Below are positions 33,579-41,926 of a DNA stretch of 43,082 nt, piece by piece (the stretch's first letter is position 1; every line of letters begins with the position of its first letter). The translations under genes were made by a program, and so were the position numbers. The stretch covers positions 1-43,082 of the forward strand of contig DXEV01000180.1 in the NCBI GenBank assembly GCA_019114785.1, in the 5' to 3' direction. Origin of the DNA: Candidatus Anaerobiospirillum pullistercoris. GTDB lineage: Bacteria > Pseudomonadota > Gammaproteobacteria > Enterobacterales > Succinivibrionaceae. The notes under the pieces were generated by a model. The model searched no databases, was not told the origin of the DNA, and was given only the letters and a program-made list of their open reading frames with translations.

Positions 33579-35054
33579 ATGATCATCAATATTTTTGCCG
33601 TATGTAAACTTCTAGGGCCAACCCTCTGTGCCTTGGCCGTAGTAGCTCTGATCCCGACGCTTTATGCTCTCGTCTCGCACACCATAGGTGCCTCTGTTTT
33701 CTTTATGATGGCCTGTATTGCCTTTATCGTAGGCCGTCTCCTCAGCTTTATTGGCAATTATGGCAGCCGGAATCAATCTCAGATCCAAATGGTGCTCACT
33801 ATTCGTGAGCTCTTCTTATTCACCACCTGTATGTGGGTGTTGATCGCCTTTATTAGTGCGATCCCCATCTACATGCTGCTGCCTGACGTAGATTACACCG
33901 GAGCTTTATTTGAAACGGCCTCTGGACTCTCTACTACTGGTGCCACCGTAATCAACCACTTAGACACTCGTCCTCCTGCACTACTCTTATGGCGCTCTAT
34001 TTTGCAGCTCTTAGGAGGCATTGGCTTCGTGGTGATTGCTGTAGCCGTGCTGCCTCAGGTAGCTATGGGTGGTATGAATATCTTTAAGACCGAGTCCACC
34101 TACTTTGAGAACAGCTCTAAGTTCACGCCTCACATGAAAACCATGTCGATAGCGATCTTAGGCTGGTACCTTGGCTCCTTAGTGCTCTGCACCCTTGCTT
34201 ACATCATTGGTGATCTGGATCCCTTTATGGCGATCAATGCCGCCATGTGTACTGTAGCCACAGGAGGCATGATGCCCGTGGACGCCTCGATGAACGGCAT
34301 GTCACCTTTTGTGCACTACAGTGCCTCGTTTTTCATGTTTATCTCCAGCTGTCCTTTCACCGTGCTGATCGCAGGACTATCTGGCAATTTCCACAAACTG
34401 ATCTCAGACCAACAGGTGCGCGGTTATTTCATCTTTACTCTGCTGGTTGCTTTAGCCGTAACTGCCACCTTATTCTTCCGCAATAACTACGATCTCGAGC
34501 GTGCCTTCCGTATTTCCCTCTTTAACGTGGTATCAATCCTCTCCAGTAGTGGTTTTAACCTCGAAGACTTCACCATGTGGAATCCTCTGGCTACCCTGAT
34601 CTTCTTAGTGATCTTGCCTATAGGCGGCTGTGCAGGCTCCACCTCTGGTGGTATGAAGTTCTTCCGCTTACAGGTCTGTGCCTCGCTCTTCCGCACCCAA
34701 TTGGTTAAGAGTATCCACCCACACCGTGTGATCTCGCCACAGTTTAATGGCCATCCTTTAGACGTTGCTACGGTCAATAGCATCATCACTTACATTGCAG
34801 CATATTTCATTGTGGCTTTAGTCTCCAGCTTTGTGGCCACTGCCTTAGGGCTCAATATCACCGACGCGATCACCGCCTCCATTACTTGTTTGTCCAATAT
34901 CGGCCCAGCTTTCGGCCCTGAGCTGAATCCTAGTAGCAACTTCGCCGGTTTAAGCAGTGGACTCTACATACTTTTTTCCTTTGATATGCTCTTAGGCCGT
35001 CTGGAGATCATTCCTGTGATCCTGTGCTTAACCCGCATGTTCTGGCGCAACTAA
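33579..35054 (+). CDS. trkH: Trk potassium uptake channel subunit TrkH
   Basis: A 491-residue inner-membrane potassium channel/transporter (E. coli 483) built from four M1-P-M2 repeats. The four pore loops with selectivity-filter glycines are visible as STTGATV, VATGGMMP, SSSGFN and LSNIGPAFGP. Many hydrophobic helices lie between. With the upstream TrkA it should form the complete uptake system, and the pair is probably one transcript. It converges with rnb, and a shared hairpin lies between them. AGAGGA about 11 bases before the ATG is a modest ribosome-binding site. Confidence 0.96.
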   Translation: MIINIFAVCKLLGPTLCALAVVALIPTLYALVSHTIGASVFFMMACIAFIVGRLLSFIGNYGSRNQSQIQMVLTIRELFLFTTCMWVLIAFISAIPIYMLLPDVDYTGALFETASGLSTTGATVINHLDTRPPALLLWRSILQLLGGIGFVVIAVAVLPQVAMGGMNIFKTESTYFENSSKFTPHMKTMSIAILGWYLGSLVLCTLAYIIGDLDPFMAINAAMCTVATGGMMPVDASMNGMSPFVHYSASFFMFISSCPFTVLIAGLSGNFHKLISDQQVRGYFIFTLLVALAVTATLFFRNNYDLERAFRISLFNVVSILSSSGFNLEDFTMWNPLATLIFLVILPIGGCAGSTSGGMKFFRLQVCASLFRTQLVKSIHPHRVISPQFNGHPLDVATVNSIITYIAAYFIVALVSSFVATALGLNITDAITASITCLSNIGPAFGPELNPSSNFAGLSSGLYILFSFDMLLGRLEIIPVILCLTRMFWRN

Positions 35055-35111
35055 AACCAAAAACAAAAGGCCCCACAACCTAAACCATTTTGGTCTGAGA
35101 TCATGGGGCCT
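35053..35111 (-). terminator. Intrinsic terminator of rnb, between trkH and rnb
   Basis: AGGCCCCA (35068-35075) and TGGGGCCT (35104-35111) form an 8-bp stem whose loop contains a smaller hairpin ACCA/TGGT (35084-35094). On the minus strand the stem is followed by TTTTGTTTTTGGTTTT, a good T-tract for ending rnb transcripts. On the plus strand no T-run follows, but the hairpin may still mark the trkH 3' end. Confidence 0.6.
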
Positions 35112-35209
35112 CTTAGGGCCTAAAGGCTAGGCCAAGATAGGCCAAGCCAAAATGCTGAGCTTGTCTATCGGCAACAGACAGCCCAGCCTAGCCTAGTAGC
35201 CTGTTGGCT

Positions 35210-37408
35210 CTACGCATTTGCGCTGCCTGCGTTAGCATCGCTGGCGCTGCTGGCGCTGGCGCTTGCAGCGTTGGCGTTGCCTGCGTTGCCATTACCATTA
35301 TTGCGATTATTGTTTGGCATACGAGCGGCGCGAGCGGCCTGCTCACGACGACGCTGCATGATCTCCTCAATATTTGGCAGCGGCAGATCGTTTGGCAACT
35401 CCACTGGAGTACCCACAATCGAGCGCGAGATCTTATCTACGCTCACTAAACGAACCTTTAAGGTATCGCCTAAGAACAAGATTGGCTCTTTCTTATAGAT
35501 CACTCGTCCTAAAGCCATATCAAAGTCCAGATCCTCGCGGACACCACTGAAGAGGCTATTTGGGATGAAGATGAAAGCACCATTCTCTTGCAGCACTAAG
35601 CGTAAGCCACCACGCACCACATCGAAGAGCTCAGCGGTAAAGACGGTCTTCTTATTGACATCATCGCTCAGGTAATCAACATACAGCCACTCACGTACAG
35701 AGCGCTCAGCCATACGATTAGTGCGACGAGCAATATTCATCGTCGAAAGCAGCTCTTCATCTGGCATTTGCGGATGTGCTTGATCGCAGATCACGTTCTT
35801 GATGAGACGGTGATTGATCATGTCACCATACTTACGAATTGGCGAAGTCCAAGTAGCATAGTTTTCCACACCCAAAGCGAAGTGAGGCATTGGGTTAATG
35901 GTCATCTGCGAGAACTCTTGGTACTTACGCAGCATGTTATCGAGGTAAGTGGTAGGCATGCTATTGGCAAAACGACGTGCCGCACAGAAGCCTGAAATAG
36001 TCTGCAGCTCTTCTGATGTAGTCTTAAAGTCATAGTTGCCTAACAGCTCCACTGCATCTTCAATATAGTCAGAAGAGAAGCCAGAGTGAGCGTTGAAGAT
36101 ACCGGTGTTTAAGTTTTCAGCCAAGAAATCACCGCAGGCGATATTGGCCGAGATCATCGACTCTTCCACGATCTGGTTGGCAATGCGACGCTCATTGATC
36201 TCAATGTGGTCTAAAGCACCCTCTTCAGTCAGGATGAACTCATAATCTGGACGAGTACGGAACGAAGCTAACACGGTAGAACGGTAGTGATCACGCACTT
36301 TGGTCATCTCAACCAAGTCCTCAAGCACACGCTTCACTTCAGCACTTGGGTTGAAATTGGTGGTATCACCGTTCTCAATGAAGTCCGACACGTAGTTGTA
36401 GATCAACTTACCGGCCGACTTAATATAGGCCAGCTTAAACTCAGTATCCTCGGTGACAATAGTGCCATCTTGCAGAATGTGCACAATACCCACTAAAGCA
36501 GGGCGCAGCTCTCCCTCACGCAGCGAGCACAGATTATCCGAGAGCTCACGTGGCAGCATTGGGATATTACGGCCTGGCAAGTAGATAGAGAAAGCACGGC
36601 TAGCAGCTTCGATATCCAGCTTGCTATCCTCGGCAATATAGCCGGTAGGATCAGCAATGGCCACAAATAAGCGGAAGCCATCGTCACACTTCTCAATGTA
36701 CAGAGCATCGTCCATGTCCTCGGTCTTTTCGCTATCAATAGTCACGAAAGGCAGAGAGGTCATGTCCTCACGCTCAAGATCCCTTTCAAGGAAAGGATAT
36801 TCAGAATCAGAGTCTGGTGGAGCAACAGGCAGATCTAAAGTACGTAAGCTCACTACCCAAGGAGTAGATGGATCGCCGCTATTGGTGATCTCTTCTAAGA
36901 TCTCAGCACGGAAAGAGCCATCCTTTAAGGCATGCTTGGTGAGATGGCACTGGATCCAATCACCCTCTTGCAGCTTCACACTCTTATCTTTGCGATGGTC
37001 GTCGCAGATAAAGGTTTGCTTAATTGTTGGGTTATCTGGCACGACATTCATCTTGCCATTGACGAAGGCAACACGCCCCACAAAGTGCTCTTTTAAAGCA
37101 GCCTCAACTAAGGACTCAGGAGCAGCTTGGCAGCGCTTACCCTTATCACCCTTGGCATTCTTATCACCGCCTTGGGCTGCACCCTTTTTGGCAGGGCGCT
37201 CTTCTTCCTCAGTGATGATAGCAATCACGCGATCACCATTGAGCACGTTCTTCATAGCCTGTGGCGGAATGAAATAGCTAGTCTTATCGTTAGCTACTTC
37301 GAGGAAACCGAATCCGCGCTCAGAAGCCCTGACAATGCCCTCTTTTTTGACCTTTTCGGAATCAAACTGCTTTTTGAGCATTTGTAAGGCTGGATTATCA
37401 AGTAACAT
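35210..37408 (-). CDS. rnb: Exoribonuclease II
   Basis: RNase II degrades single-stranded RNA 3' to 5' and stops at structures. The 732-residue protein follows E. coli Rnb: cold-shock domains (EGIVRASERGFGFLEV, SYFIPPQAM), then the RNB domain with VTIDSEKTEDMDDA carrying Asp225, Asp231, Asp233 and Asp234 (E. coli D201, D207, D209, D210), NIPMLPRELSDNLCSLR, YATWTSPIRKYGDMINHRL and a C-terminal S1 domain. Additions are a Lys/Gly-rich insertion of about 24 residues near 75-100 and a C-terminal ~40-residue tail rich in Asn, Ala, Ser and Gly. The ATG at 37408 with AGAGGG five bases upstream is chosen over a GTG at 37411. It converges on trkH. Confidence 0.96.
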   Translation of the reverse strand: MLLDNPALQMLKKQFDSEKVKKEGIVRASERGFGFLEVANDKTSYFIPPQAMKNVLNGDRVIAIITEEEERPAKKGAAQGGDKNAKGDKGKRCQAAPESLVEAALKEHFVGRVAFVNGKMNVVPDNPTIKQTFICDDHRKDKSVKLQEGDWIQCHLTKHALKDGSFRAEILEEITNSGDPSTPWVVSLRTLDLPVAPPDSDSEYPFLERDLEREDMTSLPFVTIDSEKTEDMDDALYIEKCDDGFRLFVAIADPTGYIAEDSKLDIEAASRAFSIYLPGRNIPMLPRELSDNLCSLREGELRPALVGIVHILQDGTIVTEDTEFKLAYIKSAGKLIYNYVSDFIENGDTTNFNPSAEVKRVLEDLVEMTKVRDHYRSTVLASFRTRPDYEFILTEEGALDHIEINERRIANQIVEESMISANIACGDFLAENLNTGIFNAHSGFSSDYIEDAVELLGNYDFKTTSEELQTISGFCAARRFANSMPTTYLDNMLRKYQEFSQMTINPMPHFALGVENYATWTSPIRKYGDMINHRLIKNVICDQAHPQMPDEELLSTMNIARRTNRMAERSVREWLYVDYLSDDVNKKTVFTAELFDVVRGGLRLVLQENGAFIFIPNSLFSGVREDLDFDMALGRVIYKKEPILFLGDTLKVRLVSVDKISRSIVGTPVELPNDLPLPNIEEIMQRRREQAARAARMPNNNRNNGNGNAGNANAASASASSASDANAGSANA

Positions 37409-38158
37409 CACTACCCTCTATGGCTACCATCCCCTGACCGGATCAGCACCGCATCTCCGCCACACCAGTCCGAACTGTCTCACCGATCTAATAGCGCTAA
37501 ACGCACTGCTGCCTATTGCACTGAAAGACAGCCAGTAAAACATACTGTAACAGGCCTAAATCAGAGCTAAAAAAACAGCACTAAGAAAAGGGAAAACAAA
37601 ACGACTGTTTGATTGGAGTGTTGAGCTCAAGTGAAGCGGTTGTGCGAGCGCTGCGATCTTCACGCCTGTGGAGCCAACATTGTGAGGCGTAACCTTGACC
37701 CGCAAGAACTAATCTCTGAGCACGAGGGGATAAAATCGAAATTAAGAATCTTTTGCAGGGCGAATTATACAAAATTGCCCCGCCTTCTGTCGCATCTTTC
37801 CCGAAAAATAGGGCTTAAGCTCCATCCTTAAGCCATAGATCACTAGGGCCAATCTCACCCTGCACTGGTATGGTAGTTCCCTGCTTTCCACGCTGACACA
37901 CACCTGCGCGCTTTCTTAGCCCTAAACGCTCTCGTTTGGCCCAAAAATCCCTGCGAAAAAGATGGTAAAATAGCGCGATTTTAGAGCTTATTGATGCTTT
38001 TTGGTGCACAAGAGATCATGTAGCTTTTAGCTACTCCTCACCAAACTGTCATCATAACCAGATGCCACAGGCAACCTCTAAATTAGGCTAGGCTAGCACT
38101 GTGCTCCCACAGCCTAAGAGAGACCTGCAAGAGCTTCACTACCTTTCACGAGGTTACT
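37409..38158. other. Divergent non-coding region rnb to menA
   Basis: About 750 bp without a credible gene; short frames here lack ribosome-binding sites and family resemblance. The only promoter-like element seen is an extended -10 at 37963-37971 toward menA. No tRNA or clear RNA fold was recognised. Confidence 0.45.
37963..37971 (+). promoter_or_regulatory. Candidate extended -10 promoter of menA
   Basis: TGG-TAAAAT about 190 bp upstream of menA fits an extended -10 element. The -35 region is not convincing. Confidence 0.35.
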
Positions 38159-39097
38159 ATGCTTAAGGATTGGATCAAAGAAGCCCGTCCCCAGACCCTG
38201 CTTTTAAGCGCCACCAACTGTGCTGTTGGCTGTGCTTTAGGCTTCTATTACGGAGCCGTCAACGCCTATAACATGACCGCCGCTTGTTTGATCATTGCCA
38301 CTGGCATGCTGCTACAAGTCCTCTCTAACCTCGCTAACGACTATGGCGACGCCTTTAAAGGTGCCGACGGTGCCAACCGTTTAGGCCCAATCCGTGCTGC
38401 CATGACCGGTGCCATCAGCATGCGCGGCTTAAAGCGCTTTATGGCTATGGTGATCTTAGTGCTGACTGTCACCGGAACGCTTGCCGTCTATATGACTTTA
38501 GGCAATGACGCCCATGCCTTTGCTTGGTTTATTTTCTTGGGTGTAGTCTCGATCCTCGCCGCCATCTTTTACACCTTAGGTGTGTCTTACGGCTATAAAG
38601 GCTTAGGCGATATCTCAGTTTTCCTCTTCTTCGGTATTTTAGCTGTAGTTGGCCCACAACTGATGCTCACTAACGCCAGCGGCAGCGGTTTTGAGATCTA
38701 TCCAGATACCGTTATGCTGTGCATTAGCATTGGCGCGGCCTCCATTATGGTGCTGCACACTGCCAATATGCGCGATATGAAAGAGGATCTCCACACTGGC
38801 AAGCGCACTTTAGCAGTACGCTTAGGCTATCGCTTTGCCCCTGTTTACCACGCCTTCCTCTTTGCTTGTGTGCTCTTAAGCTCTTTTATCGCTTGCTTTA
38901 TCTCACACAAAGGTTGGGAGATCAGCATCCTCGCCCTGTCCCTGATCCCACTGGCCATGTCAGCTCTGCGCACCATTCGCAATGCTCATGACGGTCGTAA
39001 GATCGCCCCAGAGCTGCGCTATACCCTGATCGGTTGCTCTATTCACCACTTTGCATGGCTGATTGTGCTGTTCGTAGATTTCTGGGTTTACTACTAA
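38159..39097 (+). CDS. menA: 1,4-dihydroxy-2-naphthoate polyprenyltransferase
   Basis: MenA attaches the polyprenyl chain to 1,4-dihydroxy-2-naphthoate in menaquinone synthesis at the inner membrane. The 312-residue protein (E. coli 308) shows ARPQTLLLSATN, the prenyl-diphosphate/Mg motif LSNLANDYGDAFKGAD, YGYKGLGDISVFLFFG, and the second Asp-rich motif in NMRDMKEDLHTGKRTLAVRLG. Eight to nine hydrophobic segments are visible. GAGG lies about six bases before the ATG. The gene stands alone; other men genes are not in the window. It points to menaquinone-based anaerobic respiration, such as fumarate reduction. Confidence 0.95.
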   Translation: MLKDWIKEARPQTLLLSATNCAVGCALGFYYGAVNAYNMTAACLIIATGMLLQVLSNLANDYGDAFKGADGANRLGPIRAAMTGAISMRGLKRFMAMVILVLTVTGTLAVYMTLGNDAHAFAWFIFLGVVSILAAIFYTLGVSYGYKGLGDISVFLFFGILAVVGPQLMLTNASGSGFEIYPDTVMLCISIGAASIMVLHTANMRDMKEDLHTGKRTLAVRLGYRFAPVYHAFLFACVLLSSFIACFISHKGWEISILALSLIPLAMSALRTIRNAHDGRKIAPELRYTLIGCSIHHFAWLIVLFVDFWVYY

Positions 39098-39124
39098 AAA
39101 CGAAAAAGGCAGGAAACCCTGCCT
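39094..39124 (-). terminator. Intrinsic terminator facing prlC transcripts
   Basis: On the minus strand AGGCAGG-loop-CCTGCCT is followed at once by TTTTTCGTTTTT, a classical intrinsic terminator. It lies about 180 bp after the prlC stop, and its T-tract overlaps the menA stop codon on the other strand. Confidence 0.6.
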
Positions 39125-39158
39125 GTTCACGAGCCCATACTTGGGCATAGGACTCACG

Positions 39159-39196
39159 CAGGCCTTGGAGCACACTCCAAGGCCTGTGCTGTTTTT
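39159..39196 (+). terminator. Terminator downstream of menA
   Basis: CAGGCCTTGGAG (39159-39170) and CTCCAAGGCCTG (39175-39186) form a perfect 12-bp stem with a CACA loop. TGCTGTTTTT follows on the plus strand. It would end menA transcripts about 90 bp past the stop. Confidence 0.6.
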
Positions 39197-39259
39197 GGCC
39201 TACCCTCTGGCCACACTGGCCACACTGGGAAGCCAGAGCGTAGCAAGCTTGCTTGCTCG

Positions 39260-39289
39260 GCTGAGCAGGCTCAAATGAGCCTGCTCAGC
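39260..39289. repeat. Perfect 14-bp inverted repeat next to the prlC stop
   Basis: GCTGAGCAGGCTCA (39260-39273) and TGAGCCTGCTCAGC (39276-39289) are exact complements separated by two bases, only 15 bp from the prlC stop codon. The palindrome AGCAAGCTTGCT lies just beside it (39242-39253). It forms a very stable hairpin in either transcript, without a T-run. Confidence 0.7.
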
Positions 39290-39303
39290 TGGCTCTGCGA
39301 AGC

Positions 39304-41379
39304 TTACTCAGCAGCAGCTGGCTCAATGCTGATGCCACTTTGTTTGAGCAAGGCATCCACACTTGGCTTACGACCACGGAAAGCAACAAAGCCCTTCATT
39401 GGGTCAGAAGCACCACCTACCGCTAAGATGCAATCGCGGAAATCGGCACCAGCCTTTTCGTCAAAAATACCATCCTCTAAGAAGCGACCAAAGGCATCAG
39501 CAGCTAACACCTCAGCCCACTTGTAGCTGTAGTAACCTGCGGCATAACCACCAGCAAAGATGTGGGTAAAGCTATCAGGGAAGCGGCTGAGCTCATATTG
39601 TGGAGTCACCGCAACTAAGTCTTTGACCTGCTTTAAGATCTCGTACACACGCGATCCCTTTTCTGGGTCATACTCTAAGTGCAGACGGAAATCGAACAAG
39701 GCAAACTCGAGCTGACGCAACATGGCCATAGCCGACTCGTAGTTCTTGGCCTTAATTAAGGACTCCAGCTTCTCCTTTGGCAGAGGCTGCTGGGTCTTTT
39801 CATGACAGGAAAGGAAGTTTAAGACCTCTTCTTGCCAAGCAAAGTTTTCGTTAAATTGGCTTGGCAGCTCCACTGCATCCCAAGGCACACCATTGATACC
39901 GGACACATCAGCAATATCAATGCGCGTTAACAGCTGATTTAAACCGTGACCGAACTCGTGGAACAGTGTCACCACTTCCTCGTGGGTCAACAAGCTTTCT
40001 TTGTCATTGACTGGGGCCGTGAAATTACACACTAAATAGGCCACAGGCAGCTGCAGGCTTCCATCGGAGCGATAGCGACGGCTCTGGCACTCGTCCATCC
40101 AAGCACCACCGCGTTTGCCTTCACGAGCATAGAGATCGATGTAGAAAGTACCGATCTTGGAACCAAAACGATCGTAAATATCGTAGCAGCGCACATCTGG
40201 ATGCCAGACATCCACACCAAAACGTGGTCTGAAGCTGACGTTATAGAGACGCTCAGCGCAAGTGAATAAGCCTGATACCACCTTGCTTACGCCAAAGTAA
40301 GGACGCAGCTCTTGTGGGTCATAAGCATACTTTTCCTTGCACAATTTCTGAGAGTAGAAAGCCACATCCCAAGGCTGCATCTCACCTTCAAGACCTTGAG
40401 CTGCTGCATATTCGCGCAACTCCTGCATCTCACGCAGACCCTGAGGCTTAGACTTGTGGGCTAAATCCTCCAAGAAAGCAATCACTTCTTCTGGGTCTTT
40501 GGCCATCTTGGTAGCTAAAGAAAGATGGGCATAGCTAGCAAAACCTAAGAGATGGGCCAACTCATGACGCAAGCGCAAGATGGAGTCGATAGTGCTTTGG
40601 TTATCCCACTTATGAGCATTTGGGCCTTGATCCGAAGCGCGGGTCACGTAAGCGATGTACAGCTGTTGCCGTAAATCACGGTTCTCGACATAAGTTAAGA
40701 AAGGTAAATAGGATGGAATATCTAAGGTAAAGACCAGACCGTCGAGATTGCGCTTTTTAGCCTCAGACTCAGCCTGCACCAGCTGAGCATGAGGTAGGCC
40801 AGTGACCTCACTACGATCCTTGATGTGCAGGTAATAGCCTTTAGTAGCATCAAGCACATTATTGCTAAAGGTTGACTGTAACTGAGCAAGCTCTGCACTG
40901 ATCTCGGCATAGCGTTTTTGCTTGTCATCAGGTAAGTCAATACCGCTCAAGTGGAAATCACGTAACGAGTTATCGATCGACTTCTTTTGAGCATCAGTGA
41001 GCAGTGAGAAGGCATCAGTGCGCTTGAGCTTCTTAATCACCTCACACAGTGGCTTATATTGGCCCACAAAGGTGGAGTACTCAGCCATCAATGGCAGGCA
41101 TTTGTCGTGAGCCTCACGCAGCTCTTCGGTATTGCACACCCCGTTTAAGTGCGACACTACAGACCAGATCTTGGACAGCTTATCGTCTGCTTCCTCAATT
41201 GGAGCAATCACATTATCCCAAGTAGGATCAGCCTCATGCGCAGCCACCACAGTCTTTATCACTTGAATGCTGTGATCAACAGCGCTTTTGACTGCTGGAT
41301 AAACATGCTCCGGCTTCACGTGCGAAAACAGAGGTAAGCCTTGCAGATGGAGTAATGGATTGAACTCCTGATCTTCCAT
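39304..41379 (-). CDS. prlC: Oligopeptidase A (M3 zinc metallopeptidase)
   Basis: A cytosolic zinc peptidase that degrades short peptides, including cleaved signal peptides. The 691-residue protein (E. coli OpdA 680) carries TLFHEFGHGLNQLL with His474, Glu475 and His478. The usual downstream glutamate region DAVELPSQFNENFAW and the substrate-binding IFAGGYAAGYYSYKWAEVLA follow. LVCNFTAP lies before the active site. The start at 41379 has AAGGAG nine bases upstream and matches the family; an ATG at 41463 would add 28 residues with no support. In E. coli prlC is followed by rsmJ; here rsmJ is in the window but 17 kb away. Confidence 0.96.
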   Translation of the reverse strand: MEDQEFNPLLHLQGLPLFSHVKPEHVYPAVKSAVDHSIQVIKTVVAAHEADPTWDNVIAPIEEADDKLSKIWSVVSHLNGVCNTEELREAHDKCLPLMAEYSTFVGQYKPLCEVIKKLKRTDAFSLLTDAQKKSIDNSLRDFHLSGIDLPDDKQKRYAEISAELAQLQSTFSNNVLDATKGYYLHIKDRSEVTGLPHAQLVQAESEAKKRNLDGLVFTLDIPSYLPFLTYVENRDLRQQLYIAYVTRASDQGPNAHKWDNQSTIDSILRLRHELAHLLGFASYAHLSLATKMAKDPEEVIAFLEDLAHKSKPQGLREMQELREYAAAQGLEGEMQPWDVAFYSQKLCKEKYAYDPQELRPYFGVSKVVSGLFTCAERLYNVSFRPRFGVDVWHPDVRCYDIYDRFGSKIGTFYIDLYAREGKRGGAWMDECQSRRYRSDGSLQLPVAYLVCNFTAPVNDKESLLTHEEVVTLFHEFGHGLNQLLTRIDIADVSGINGVPWDAVELPSQFNENFAWQEEVLNFLSCHEKTQQPLPKEKLESLIKAKNYESAMAMLRQLEFALFDFRLHLEYDPEKGSRVYEILKQVKDLVAVTPQYELSRFPDSFTHIFAGGYAAGYYSYKWAEVLAADAFGRFLEDGIFDEKAGADFRDCILAVGGASDPMKGFVAFRGRKPSVDALLKQSGISIEPAAAE

Positions 41380-41499
41380 CAAATTCTCCTTACAAAAGAA
41401 AAAACCTTTGGGCAAACACCGCAACCAAACACCTAAAGCACTATAACTGCCATTAGTTACCATTCGATGCCATTAGGTGCCACGGTGAGCCTGCCTCTC

Positions 41500-41508
41500 A
41501 ATATAGCA
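41500..41508 (-). promoter_or_regulatory. Candidate extended -10 promoter of prlC
   Basis: On the minus strand TGC-TATATT lies about 120 bp upstream of the prlC start at 41379. The element matches an extended -10; no strong -35 was seen. Confidence 0.45.
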
Positions 41509-41926
41509 AACTTTACCGTAAGCATCAGTGATGCTTGCTTATTTTGCCTCTAAAGGCGCAATTGCCCCACAGCATCCGCTCTCACGACCACATATACTCA
41601 CATCTATGCAGTTTTTGCATGTTTAATTCTGCAAGCTTTCCCCGCTGAGCCTCTTTACGCTTCAAACGCAGTGCCATATAGGCATCTAGGGAGATCCTTA
41701 CTCTTGGTGAGTGCTCACAGAGTTGTGAGATGAAAAAAGTTTTCTCAAAACTCCCCATATTTAGGAGAATCTTTCCGTTAAATAAGAAGATCCCCGAGCA
41801 CTGGTAAACAGCCGTAAAAAAGAGTTCTGTAAGGCGGGCTAAAACTTTTAACCGATATGCCCCGAACCTAAGTCTAGGGCTTCCATTGCATCACTCACAA
41901 CCACTCATAGCAGAGAGAAAACAACC
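41509..41926. other. Non-coding leader region of the flagellin gene
   Basis: About 420 bp without a gene. ACCGATAT at 41851-41858 resembles the -10 of flagellar sigma-28 promoters (GCCGATAA), but the best upstream TAAG (41830-41833) is 17 rather than 15 bases away. The region is AT-rich near 41730-41830. I see no clear sigma-54 site. Confidence 0.35.

Noticed and set aside
36657-37277. 206-residue plus-strand frame inside rnb
   Set aside because: Antisense to conserved RNase II sequence; Ser/Arg-rich shadow.
37581-38009. Short frames on both strands between rnb and menA
   Set aside because: All are about 60-66 residues, without ribosome-binding sites or recognisable domains.
41804-41860. 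Sigma-28 flagellar promoter before fliC
   Set aside because: ACCGATAT is close to the -10, but no TAAA lies at the required 15 bases; kept only as a weak remark.
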